Shown here: positions 1 through 9,544 of the stretch, one piece after another
Position numbering within the stretch: the stretch's first letter is position 1
Layout of the letters: each line of letters starts with the position of its first letter
DNA from: Volvariella volvacea V23
Taxonomy: Eukaryota; Basidiomycota; Agaricomycetes; Agaricales; Pluteaceae
NCBI GenBank assembly: GCA_000349905.1
Contig: KB722748.1
Span: 492,798 to 556,797, forward strand
Reading direction: 5' to 3'
DNA: 64,000 bases
Translations under genes and position numbers: made by a program
The notes under the pieces: generated by a model
Told to the model about the DNA's origin: nothing
What the model saw: only the letters and a program-made list of their open reading frames with translations
Database searches by the model: none

Positions 1-249
1 AGCAGGAGGACGGTCTTCTTCTCCGGGGTTGAAAGACGGAATCTCACACCATCATAATCAACGAATTGGACGTCGAGGGATGAAGGCCTAGGAGTTGGTA
101 AACGACCTGATCAGTCCTCTAGTACATGCTGCGCACTTGATTAGCTTCTCGTGGAGAGTGGTATGAATGATAACATTATGGGACTTGAAGTGCACGTTTG
201 TTAGTTAGGTTGGAGCGCTGGCTGATAGACTCACTTCTAGCAAAATCAT
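1..249 (-). CDS. ARPC2: Arp2/3 complex subunit 2 (ARPC2/Arc34), 5' part only
   Basis: This is the 5' end of the p34 scaffold subunit of the Arp2/3 complex, which nucleates branched actin filaments with ARP2, ARP3 and ARPC1/3/4/5. Three exons can be read on the minus strand: 249-235 (MILLE), 183-137 (SHNVIIHTTLHEKLIK, last codon split) and 87-1 (PSSLDVQFVDYDGVRFRLST and on). The introns have gtgagt/gtgcgc donors and cttcaag/cctag acceptors, and the frame is kept throughout. The MILLE start, and the DYDGVxFxLSTPEKKT block about 20 residues later, are the hallmark N terminus of ARPC2 in animals and fungi. The rest of the gene lies beyond position 1. Another Arp2/3 gene (ARP2) is at 21661-23237. 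Family assignment is strong; the 15-nt first exon is inferred from the conserved start and the splice signals. Confidence 0.82.
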
Positions 250-1197
250 CCTGCCTATTCCTTGACAAACCCGATGGTGATCTCTTCGATGGTAGTTCGA
301 CTAGTATAAGGTAGATGCCAGGCCCGACAAACGTCACATGATCAAGTGTGACCGTATTCAAAGCGGGCAAGGTAAGTTGGTTACAGTATCTTTCCAGCGT
401 TGTCCCAATTTACTAACAAAACGTCATGTTCGTCAAATTTTTGTGGTATCTACCTTAAGCGAATACTATCGTGAAGCCAAGTGACGAACAAGACCGTACA
501 GAGTGCTGCATCGCTGAGCACATTATACTCGTGCGAAAGAATACGGCAGATGCCGAAAGCCTTGTTGTACAGGATCCACTGATTCAAACATTTCTCATTC
601 TCTCAAGGTTCGCACTCCATCACTCCCTGGATCCATGGAGTGCGGAGAAGCTCCATCGAAATTAACCTTAAGGGTTTCTCTTGCTTATGGGTGCCAACCC
701 TTAGCCCATTACCCACCTGCCCATCGTTGTTTTCTCCGTACTCCGTGCGAAGTCAATTCGGCAAGGACTTGGTGAAGATACCCCATATCTAACATGAGAC
801 GAGATACCAGGCCCAATTTTCCTGCGCATAGCCGTATTATCACTAGCAGTGGGTCGTTATCAACGCACAAGGCGTCTGCCAACCAGGTACTGGTGGGACA
901 ACAATTCAAGTAAGGCGTCGGATCATGCAACCCATGAGGGTCAATTTCTATATGCATACCATCGGCTGATTATTATGGGAGTGGCCACCACAACACGTAT
1001 CTCTAATCTCTGGCGATCAAACCTCACCAGACTCTTGCCCTATCCCGGCCATTTCCATCCTCAAACGACTTCTTCACAGAATTCCCATCTGCGGAGGTAA
1101 TTTGCTCTCCTTCTGCGGACGGAACTTGGGCACTCAGGACCTTAAAGTTGCAACATCAAACAGGTCCGAGAATTAAATCCCCCTTTGTCTCATACCC
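250..1197. other. Intergenic, divergent promoter region
   Basis: These 950 bases separate the divergently transcribed ARPC2 and 2OG-oxygenase-like genes. I read both strands and found only short open frames without family resemblance or plausible splicing into a longer product. It presumably holds both promoters. Confidence 0.5.
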
Positions 1198-2709
1198 ATG
1201 GCCATCGAACAAGACGGGAAAGATTCGACCTCCCAACTCGCCGTGCTTGTCGCCGCACTCTTGGAACAAAAGCCCTACAGTGGCGTCGTGCCCGTACCAC
1301 CAGAGTCTCTGTATATCTTCCATGGTGCAGATAATGACTTCAGGTACTAATGTTTGGGGTCTCATGAGTAGGTGGGGCTCACATTGTCCCTCAGGCGCCT
1401 AAACTTGGGTACAGCGACAGGGGAAGATTTAGAAAGCTTATTCCTCTCACGCATCCGACCACAGCAAGAAAGCGGCTCTGCTCCAGCTACATCTGACCAT
1501 TCCGCCATCCTACCCACTTCTCATTTCTTACCAACTCTCGACCTCCACGACCTTGGAATCCTACCCGCCCTCCGAACCGAATTACTTGGTACCAACTATA
1601 CAGGCAGCTTCTCCATTAAACCGAGGTCATTGAATCTCTATGGTATTAATGTCTTCCCATCTCGTTTCACTGTACTTACGCGAGATTTAGGTTCCGGCTA
1701 CTCTGGAGAAAGCGCTCGATCATCCCCCTCGCCCTACACGCTCATCATTATCTTTCCATCTCCACATACGGGCGGTGCAATTACTGTCCATTCGAGTAAC
1801 AAGCATTGGGTACTTGACACAGACACAATCGCCCACGGTGAACGGCGCCGAGTGGGATACATTGCATTTCCCAGTAACCTAACTTACGATATTTCCCCTA
1901 TCTTCTCCGGCAACCTGGTTACTTTGACATACGATATCTACCCCAAAACCGAATTAGCCCCGTCCCTCACCCCCGTTCAAACGGGATCCTCCATCCCACA
2001 GATCCTATCAAATTTGCTCTCGGATCCAACCTTCCTACCCAGTGGCGGCTATCTTGGGTTTCATCTGGCCAATTCTTATCCCCTCGTACAAGAGATCAAC
2101 AATATCACAGAGATGTCAGAACGGATGCGTCGTCTGCGTTCGAAAACTCTCAATCATGATGTCCTCAAGTCCTTCGGCTCTTTTCTCGTCGGTCAAGATT
2201 CAGTAATCTACTACTCTTGTCGAGCGCTTGGGTTGGAGGCCTTCGTCGGTGTTGCATATCGAACGCGAAAAGCCACAATTATGTGCGACCATATCGTAGA
2301 TTTCGGTTGTGAGGAGATACGCGAGGAGGAAGATATATTATTGCAGTCGGGAGGGATTATCATTGAGATTGCGGATCATTACCATGACTACTTCGAGTAT
2401 AGACGGGATCGAAGTGGGAAGATTCCTGGCTCCCATGTCGTTCATTGGGTTCTCCCTCCTGGTCCGGGTTCTCCCGCGAAGAACAAAATTGTTACACCCT
2501 ATTTGTCAAGTAAGGATAGAAGGAGGTTGGCCTCCATAGACGCTGAAGTTTGCTTAATGGTCGAGGTCGGAGCGTACGAGATGCGGACTCTAGGTATCAC
2601 TACGCCAACTCCCAGCGAGTCAGAGTGCAGCTCACCTCAGTCGTTGCGCTCTGTTGATTCCTTCAATGACGGTTTGGACCTTTCTTGCAGTAGGACTCTC
2701 TACAAATAA
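1198..2709 (+). CDS. 2OG-Fe(II) oxygenase-fold protein, active site apparently degenerate
   Basis: Two exons: 1198-1343 and 1395-2709, with a 51-nt intron (gtacta...ctcag), giving 486 residues. The start gives MAIEQDGKDS and the frame runs cleanly across the junction (HGADNDFR-RLNLGTATGED). The middle resembles the large basidiomycete family of prolyl-4-hydroxylase-like Fe2OG proteins: 'FPSPHTGGAI' near residue 173, then 'YIAFPSNLTYDISPIFSGNL' and 'VTLTYDIYPK' near 205-232. From memory, family members read about S-D-x-E-H-E-V-x-P-V-x-x-G-x-R-V-T-L-T-Y, where the His is an iron ligand and the Arg binds 2-oxoglutarate. Here those positions read Tyr and Leu. The first His (HTGG) is kept. The C-terminal half has no motif I recognise. 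It may be a non-catalytic member; the substrate of the family is unknown to me. Confidence 0.6.
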
Positions 2710-2900
2710 TTCCATGTATTTCCTATGTACATTTTAGATGGACCACATTTAAGTAATTTATTTTCTAGATTTCTGAACTCGTCAAACTCGAGCACACCAG
2801 TTCCGCGACTGTTTGTTAGCCAAACACAAAGCCCCTATCAGACCCTCAGGCTTTATCGTCCACCTTCAACACTCATTCTTTAGCTTTAGGACGTGGAGAT

Positions 2901-4678
2901 ATGGCGCATGGCAGCGGTGATGTTCCAGTTGGCGCCAACAGCTATGATACTTCAAGCCGATCGCTAAACCCACAGCAACTCTGGGCGCATATACTGAAGA
3001 AGGATCGGAACACTGCACCTGCGCTTACCAGCCGGGAAAGCGGCACCCTCTCAGGATCCAGCACAGCGTCGTCTGGAACAGGACCGAACTCATTTAATAT
3101 CCCACTTGCGCCGATTGACAAGGCAGCCACATCTATGCGGATACTTTTGCATGATACTCAAATTAATTTCGAGAAGTTCTCCAGCAGAGTGGATACACTT
3201 ATTAATCATGTCTCTCAGGCAAAACAAAAAATACATGTCNNNNNNNNNNNNNNNNNNNNNNNNNNNNNNNNNNNNNNNNNNNNNNNNNNNNNNNNNNNNN
3301 NNNNNNNNNNNNNNNNNNNNNNNNNNNNNNNNNNNNNNNGCCAATGATTTGGCAAAGAGGGGCCAAGACAAATTTTCTAACCAGATTTATGATACTGGTA
3401 AGCTCGCTCGTCCTATGGACAGATTCGTGCTAAAGTGTGATATTAGCTAGTCGGACGCGTGTAGAGATTCAAAATGCCCTTGGTTCACCTGCACAAGCCG
3501 AAAAATTGGAGATACTCACCAAAGACTTGTGTAATTGGTTCCAGTCCACAGAAAAACGCTTAGACGCCATGCATCTAGTAATCCCCTTTTGCCTTATTCA
3601 AAACCATGCTAACCACCAGATTTTAATCGCAGTTGAACCAGACACTCGTACAATCAATTCAAACCCAACTTCAAGCAATGCAAACGATCCAAGAACAACA
3701 GGGAGCTACGTTGACTGCCCTCATGCCACTTCAGCCTCTCCTACAATCAATCCCGACGCATATAGACAACGCTAGAACCGATATCATGGATACGATTTCC
3801 AAGACTGTCTCACATCGGTCCACCCAGCCTTGCGGTCCCATAAAAGTGGAAAAAGGAATTCAATTTCAGGGTCAACCTTCGCCACCGCCACCTCGTTCAA
3901 TATCTGCCACACCACTGAAAACGAAAAAAAGGCGCATAGAGGAAGCTTACACGGATAGTCCCCTTTCACGGCGACTTTCGAATCGCGCGCCGTCTATACA
4001 CCAATCTCCAACCACCCTCAAAATCAAGACACCAACTAGCCTAAACCGTCTCGCATCTACAACTCCTTCCATCGTGTCTCGTGCACCAAGCCAGGTGACG
4101 ACTCCTCGACGGCCATTGACGGATATTCCAATACCATTCTTCAACAACGGACGAAACCCGTCGATAGGTGATGGAACAACTAATCAAAGGACTGCAACAA
4201 AGTCCCACTCTGCTTTCGTAACTAAAGACGTTACTGCAGCACCTGTGCGCAATCGTGCTCTATCTCAAGCATTTCGGAGGGTCGACACGATTATTTCTGA
4301 AAATAAAGGGCCCTCGCATGTTACGAGGACTGGTACAGTATTGGTCCCATCGACTCCACCGACGCCAAGGTTCGATCCAACAGTCCGCGAGAAAGAGAAC
4401 GCCACCAGCGATCCTCAAAAGCCTAGGCCTTTGTCACAGATACTGACAAGAAGCTCGAAACAGGCTATTCAACCTAATCAATCTATGACAAATCCCACAA
4501 TCCTGAATCAATACCGAACACCAAACCTTCCAATGAGTGCAAAACGAAAGAGGGATAGGCGTTCACCACCAGTACGTAGTCGTGATCGTACGTTAGTTGT
4601 TCTCATTATCACGGCTGTTAGCGGGATGGAAGACGGTTTATTCCATTGGTCGATTCCGACGACGATTCCGACGAATAA
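2901..4678 (+). CDS. Unrecognised protein with coiled-coil N half and acidic tail; interrupted by assembly gap
   Basis: The start at 2901 (MAHGSGDVPVGANSYD) opens a Ser/Thr/Pro-rich leader, then an amphipathic helical stretch (STRMRILLHDTQINFEKF-like, about residues 75-112) that enters the 100-N gap. After the gap I read exon 3340-3395, an intron to 3449, exon 3450-3575, an intron with acceptor aatcgcag at about 3632, and a long exon to 4571. A 50-nt intron 4572-4621 (gtacgt...gttag) then joins a short last exon, 4622-4678, ending RRFIPLVDSDDDSDE. Without this last intron the frame ends in an unlikely tail; with it the end is acidic and neat. A Gln-rich helical stretch (LVQSIQTQLQAMQTIQEQQG) and an NLS-like KTKKRR occur. 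I do not recognise the family. The intron lengths beside the gap are reliable, but the missing bases are not. Confidence 0.55.
3240..3339. other. Assembly gap (100 N)
   Basis: Exactly 100 unknown bases lie inside the coding region of the gene at 2901-4678. The round number suggests a placeholder of unknown true length, so frame and residue numbers across it cannot be trusted. Confidence 0.99.
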
Positions 4679-4703
4679 TGGACATCCTAAACACGACTGA
4701 CTC

Positions 4704-6074
4704 TCATGCAATTAGATACTCTGGAACATGTACCCATACTTCTATAGAGGTCCCGCCAGCTCCCGGAATTTCGTCTACTTTAGTCAATGGAATGCCAATC
4801 AGATCCCAAAGTGTCCTCTCAGTTGAGTGACGTTCTTTATATCCAAGAAGGATGACAGGGGGCTTCTTCGAGAGCTTAATCAGCTTGAGAATTGTTGCGA
4901 CTAGTGCGGGGAAGGAATCGGTGTTGTAGGTGACATCAGCCATACTAAATCCACTAGAGTCAACTTGAGTTCACGCGAGAAAGAAAATTCGGACTGACAC
5001 TATGGCATCTATGCACCCAGCAAACTTGTCAGTATATTCAGGGAGCGATTCGATTTCCCAATCAAGGACTCTGGCCTGTGGTGGGTTCGATGAAAAGAGG
5101 TGCTTGTTTCTTGCTATGTTCTCCTCTAGAAGTGGCATCGCTGACGCTGAATGGAGTTCCCGTCAATGACCGATGCAGCTCGGAATGGATCAACTCACGC
5201 AAGTCGGTTGTGTAGAGTTCGTCATGCCTATCTGACGATGGGTCTTCGGCTCGTAACGCAGATAATGTAAGTGCAACGATTCCTGTTCCAGCCCCTATTC
5301 CCTGGTTAGCAGAACAGCTCTATGTGTGAGATCGATAAATTAACCCAATTCGATAACATTCCGGGATTGGTCCGAGAAAAGCGTCTCCTTCAGGCGTAGA
5401 CATGACACGTCTGTAACCGCACGTCGCTTTAGTCGGACAAACCAAGAACTTAAGCCAATCCCACTATCCCAGATTTTCTATGCGGCCTGTACAGGCCTCA
5501 TTGTCAGTGGATGTGTTAAACACGACTCTTAGTGCTCCACCTTATCAAGGTCAAAGGACGTCTGCTCGGTGATAATCAACCTCGAGATCTCCGCATCAGA
5601 GTTGCCCCACTGGTATACCCTCTGTATCCTCGTTTGCTTCTCTTTCGAGGCACGGGTATGAATCTGGATAGGAAGAGACAGCACAGGAAAAGGTATTCTT
5701 CCTATCCTTGGGTCATCCAACCTAATGACTGGGATTTCGCCCGGATTATTATGCGGATCTGCGCAGAGAATTAATATCCAGCTCGTTACTTTCCCTTCGC
5801 GTAGAGGAGGGGGTATAGTAAGCTCCTTGTAAGTCGAGCTCGACCGCCAAGTGGTGAGCTTGACGGGTCGAGTAGGCGAGGCCTGGAAGAGCTCTTCGTG
5901 TTCTCTACCGATCGTGGGTCTACTGCTTAACGGTAGCCATTGGTAATATAGATCTTGCGAGCCATCGAACAGCTCCGTTCGGAGATCATTTGCTATTTGA
6001 GGTGTGAGAGTTATAGGTTGGTTCAAAGCAGATTGAGTTGGGGGTGCACGAAGGAATGAAAGGTAGAAAAACAT
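4704..6074 (-). CDS. METTL21-type (Methyltransf_16) protein lysine methyltransferase
   Basis: A SAM-dependent methyltransferase of the METTL21/EFM group, which methylates lysines of chaperones and translation factors. Five exons are proposed: 6074-5541, 5477-5345, 5294-5199, 5140-4999 and 4944-4704, summing to 381 codons plus stop. Splicing restores motif I as ELGAGTGIVALTLSAL, which only appears when the acceptor at 5295 is used. Later blocks are LYTTDL (motif II region), DAIVMADVTYNTDSFPALV (the D-x-x-Y motif typical of the family) and ILLGYKER followed by a VEVWV-like end strand. The N-terminal 180 residues (WLPLSSRPTIG, REGKVTSWILILCADPHNNP, DDPRIGRIPFPVLSLP) form an extension I associate with basidiomycete members. 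An upstream in-frame Met at 6083 would add three residues. The gene is convergent with its left neighbour, 25 bases between stop codons. The substrate cannot be told from sequence. Confidence 0.82.
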
Positions 6075-6381
6075 GAAGACCACATCTACGAACTGGAGAG
6101 GAATAGAGGTTATAGAGGTTACATAAGCCGTGGAATTTTTATATGAAGAATTGATGGGGTTTTACACACACGAATTGCAATACAGACGGTGGAATGGGAA
6201 ATGTATACTTAAAGTTATGAGTGGGGTGAAACGATACTACTGGTAATACACTGGCGTTTTGGGCCTTGAATAATATAAGTATGCTCGTGAGCGGGGGTGA
6301 AGATTAGTAGCGCTACAAAGAGATATTCAAATCAACTTATACCCTGCCTTTCGACCCTAAAGTATGATCACAACAGTTGAG

Positions 6382-8088
6382 TTAATAGTCATAGCTGGGA
6401 ACTGGTAAAAGACTGTAGGCAAATTCCCATATGGCAGGTCCATTATCGTAGTAGAACCATCCAAAAGCCGCACCGCTTAGGTGGGCCCAATGGTCAACTT
6501 GAAATGATCTGAGCGGAATTATCAGGCTGTTGCCAGACAGAAAAATAGGAAGACACTCACTTCAGGCTCTTGCCGCGTAGCAGGCAGATAATATCAATGA
6601 TCAGCAGCATCTTCAATGCGCCTCCAGTTGTGGCAGGGATTCCAGACTCGCTACATAGTCTGGATCGGTCAATGCACTCAGAGTGAGCAGTGCATACAGG
6701 TATCCAACTAGTTGGTCGGGTGATGGACTCTTCAATAGCTTTCATGTTGGCTGTTTTAGATACGGTGGCCAATGATACCTGGTAACCCCCAAGCTGCTTC
6801 CCAGGTGGACCACAACTGCGGTACAAAGAGGCTTGTAAATTCTTTTCTAGTAAGCGTGGATAGGTTAGTCTATGAAAAGCTATGCGTGAAACTAATCCAG
6901 AGAATGAAAAGGCTAAAATTGCCCGGAATGTGCTGTTAGCCAATTCATGAATAAGTGAAGTCGCCTACGTACCAGAAACACAAAAAGCCAACAGATGCCA
7001 ATAGTAAGTAGACTCCACTTCGTTAGACGAATCTCGAAAGAAGGACAAGGCTGGTACGACTGTGAGTTGTCAGTGCTTGATTTAGGAATATCGGGTATGC
7101 AAGCTAGATGGAGGCTCACTCATGAACAGGCCCGGTAGAGTCAGTGCTAGTTCACGTTCGTGACGACTAATTGCTGTAAGTGAATAAAAAGAATATTGAG
7201 CTTGGGAATGGAACATGCACTAGGGCACTTGTGTACAACGCAAATGGATGACCATGATGGAAGGATGGCGCAAGTACCCTCCGAATCCTATGACGTACTG
7301 AGACGAAGGTCCAAATCATCCATGCAGTTAATTGCACAACGAAGAGGGATGTGACAACGCTGAACTGTCCCTCAGTTGCAATGTCCTTCAGGATAGAGGC
7401 TTTCGCGCTTTCAAACGCTTATTTGTGAAGTGCAAAACAGCCTGGGTAATACTCTTGTATCTCTCCAGATGCTCCTGCACTGCTCGCTGAGCCTGGGCGA
7501 GTTTCTGGCGAGTGGTGTTTGACTTTTGAGCTATGAGGAGAGGAAAGGGACAAACTGCGCATCGAATAAATCCCTGGACCTCAAATAGCAATTTGCTATT
7601 TAGGGTCGAGTCGCCGACGACCTTGTCATAGACGACTTTACCAATAGAAACTGGCTCCCTGCACTGACGAAGTAGGCGCCGAGTTTCGAAGCTGGTAAGG
7701 ATTGCTGCACCCAGGAAGCTTACACACAGTGTAATGGCTACAAACTGCATGCAATCAGCATCTGAAAAAGACACCTTAACTCACCACACACTTTAACATG
7801 CCCACGGAAAGACGGAAACGGAATATGATTCATGATTTCTAGTGGCTCTTTGTAATACGATGGGGTCCTGCCAGCAGGAGAGAACAAGGTCCAAATCTGC
7901 CCCAACTGCTGTTGACTTATCCCGGATCGTCGGAAATCCATATGAACCGCAGAATGTGTCATCAACCTGTGAGTGGCACTGATGATAGGACGATGACCGA
8001 CGATGGCTCTTGTCATTAAACGGGTCCGGAACGGAGACCTCGTTCCAGGTCGTGCGAGCAGCCGGAGTGCGGTCGGCCAGAGAGACAT
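6382..8088 (-). pseudogene. Mitochondrial rhomboid-family protease gene, apparently frameshifted
   Basis: The minus strand carries recognisable pieces of an intramembrane rhomboid protease of the mitochondrial Pcp1/Rbd1 type. In order: an Arg-rich, Ser-rich presequence from 8088 (MSLWPTALRLLARPGTRSPF); a first membrane segment (FLGAAILTSFETRR, about 7690); a helical region (ERYKSITQAVLHFTNKRL); 'EGQFSVVTSLFVVQLTAW' (about 7350); 'GYLYALLTLSALTDPDYV' (about 6700); and a clean last exon DHWAHLSGAAFGWFYYDNG (6500-6400) with the TM6 catalytic His block. The last intron (gtgagt...ctcag, about 6510-6555) is canonical. However, the frame changes between NKRLKA and ILKDIATEG, and on both sides of GYLYALLTLS, with no room for introns. 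The GxSG catalytic serine cannot be read unambiguously. Either a pseudogene or a badly sequenced gene. Confidence 0.55.
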
Positions 8089-9544
8089 GACTAGACTTGA
8101 ACTTGTCAGTGGGTGTCTAGACAAACTCCAGCTACACGCCTCGCTTTGATATGGCACAGGAGTGGGTGCCCAGGTTTCGTGAAGCCGAAACGGCGACGCG
8201 GCTATTCGATCCCACGATGAACCTGCAGGGACGTGACTCAGAGTCTCCGACGTCATGTCTTCGAGCACCAGAACGGCGTACGAGGACGTAAAGAATGACT
8301 TCGAATACCGTAAGGCCCTTCAGACCGCGAGCGATAGTGAAGTCTAAGTGATGCACGAGCCCTGGCTAGCCATATTTCGTTGGGTTCTAGCGAGTTTAAG
8401 GCAAGCTTCGCATTCATATATTTGACATTTTGGGCAACGTGCAATGCCAAGAAGCCGAACGAGATGATGGACTGCCAGAAATAACCCATACGGCGTCTTC
8501 GATGACCCCAATCTGCAGCGTGTGGTATGCAGAGAGTGAAATTGAGCTGGTATCAACCCGTATCTTGGAGCACGCCTGTGCCATTAATGAATCAACCGTG
8601 ATTGGTATGAAGCTGATCAAGGTCATGGGATTAACACGCATGCACCAATGCCATCTGACTCTTTGCAGCAAGAATGGTTTAATCACCCTGGGGTGCTTCG
8701 GCAATGTGGAACAAGCTTTCGCACTCATTGAACCTACACATACAGCAATAGCTTGTGAGGGCAGCTTCACATCCCACGAGTGAGCACTGCCTCTGGCGTG
8801 TCGCAGGGCAGACCAGAGTAGCCACGCAGGCCCGCAACATGGGTGTAATACTTGTGATGAACTCGAAACACTCAATCAAACAAGGGTTATGCAGAAGAGA
8901 AAGGAATTGATATATCACAAACAGCACGTATGACACAGGTATCACAACAGAAAAGAACCAAGAACAAGCATGGGTAGAAAGGGTAAAGTATGTAAAGGGG
9001 AGGGAAAAAGAAAAACGACAAAGGAAAACAAGCAAGGTAGATTGTAATCTAGCGGTGTATAGAGATGGGAGCAGTTATGTAGACGAAGCTGCGTAAAACT
9101 TAAAGCAGAAGAAACACGAGCGAAAGACCAAAACCAGCCCAACGAGGTATAACTGCATCTTTCTTGGGTGCAGCATTTTGAAATAAATAACGGCGATCCT
9201 AAGTAATAAGGATGGGTGGGTAGGGAAGCGACGGTGGAGTAAAGCAAACAGCTATCGAATGCTTTAGAGCACAACAAAACGAAAACATTCCGCATGATGA
9301 ACAGAGATGGAGACGGAGATGCCAGAGCCAGTAGATCCATACATCGAAAGACCACAGGATGGATGCAGCAGTTGGGGCAGGTAGAATCGGTGTGAAGTGA
9401 GAATGCACATGAAGTGAATATGCAATAAAGAGAACAAAAGCCAAAAGACGGAGAAAGCGTTCCACGAAAACAGAAATGAGCGTAGCCCAACCTTTAGCTT
9501 TCCAGGCAGTAAAAGATGTCATCCATCCGCCTGCTGTTTCCCAC
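8089..9544. other. Region without a supported gene
   Basis: Between the rhomboid remnant and the Flo8-like gene. Several overlapping minus-strand frames of 70-180 codons are open, one with a hydrophobic stretch (WQSIISFGFLALHVAQ, about 8460), but none resembles a family or splices into a longer product. The part from 8900 to 9544 is likely the 3' untranslated region of the Flo8-like gene. Confidence 0.4.

Noticed and set aside
8942..9490. 182-codon minus-strand open frame rich in Ser, Leu, Phe and Cys
   Set aside because: It lies directly downstream of the Flo8-like stop codon on the same strand and is pyrimidine-rich; most simply the 3' untranslated region.
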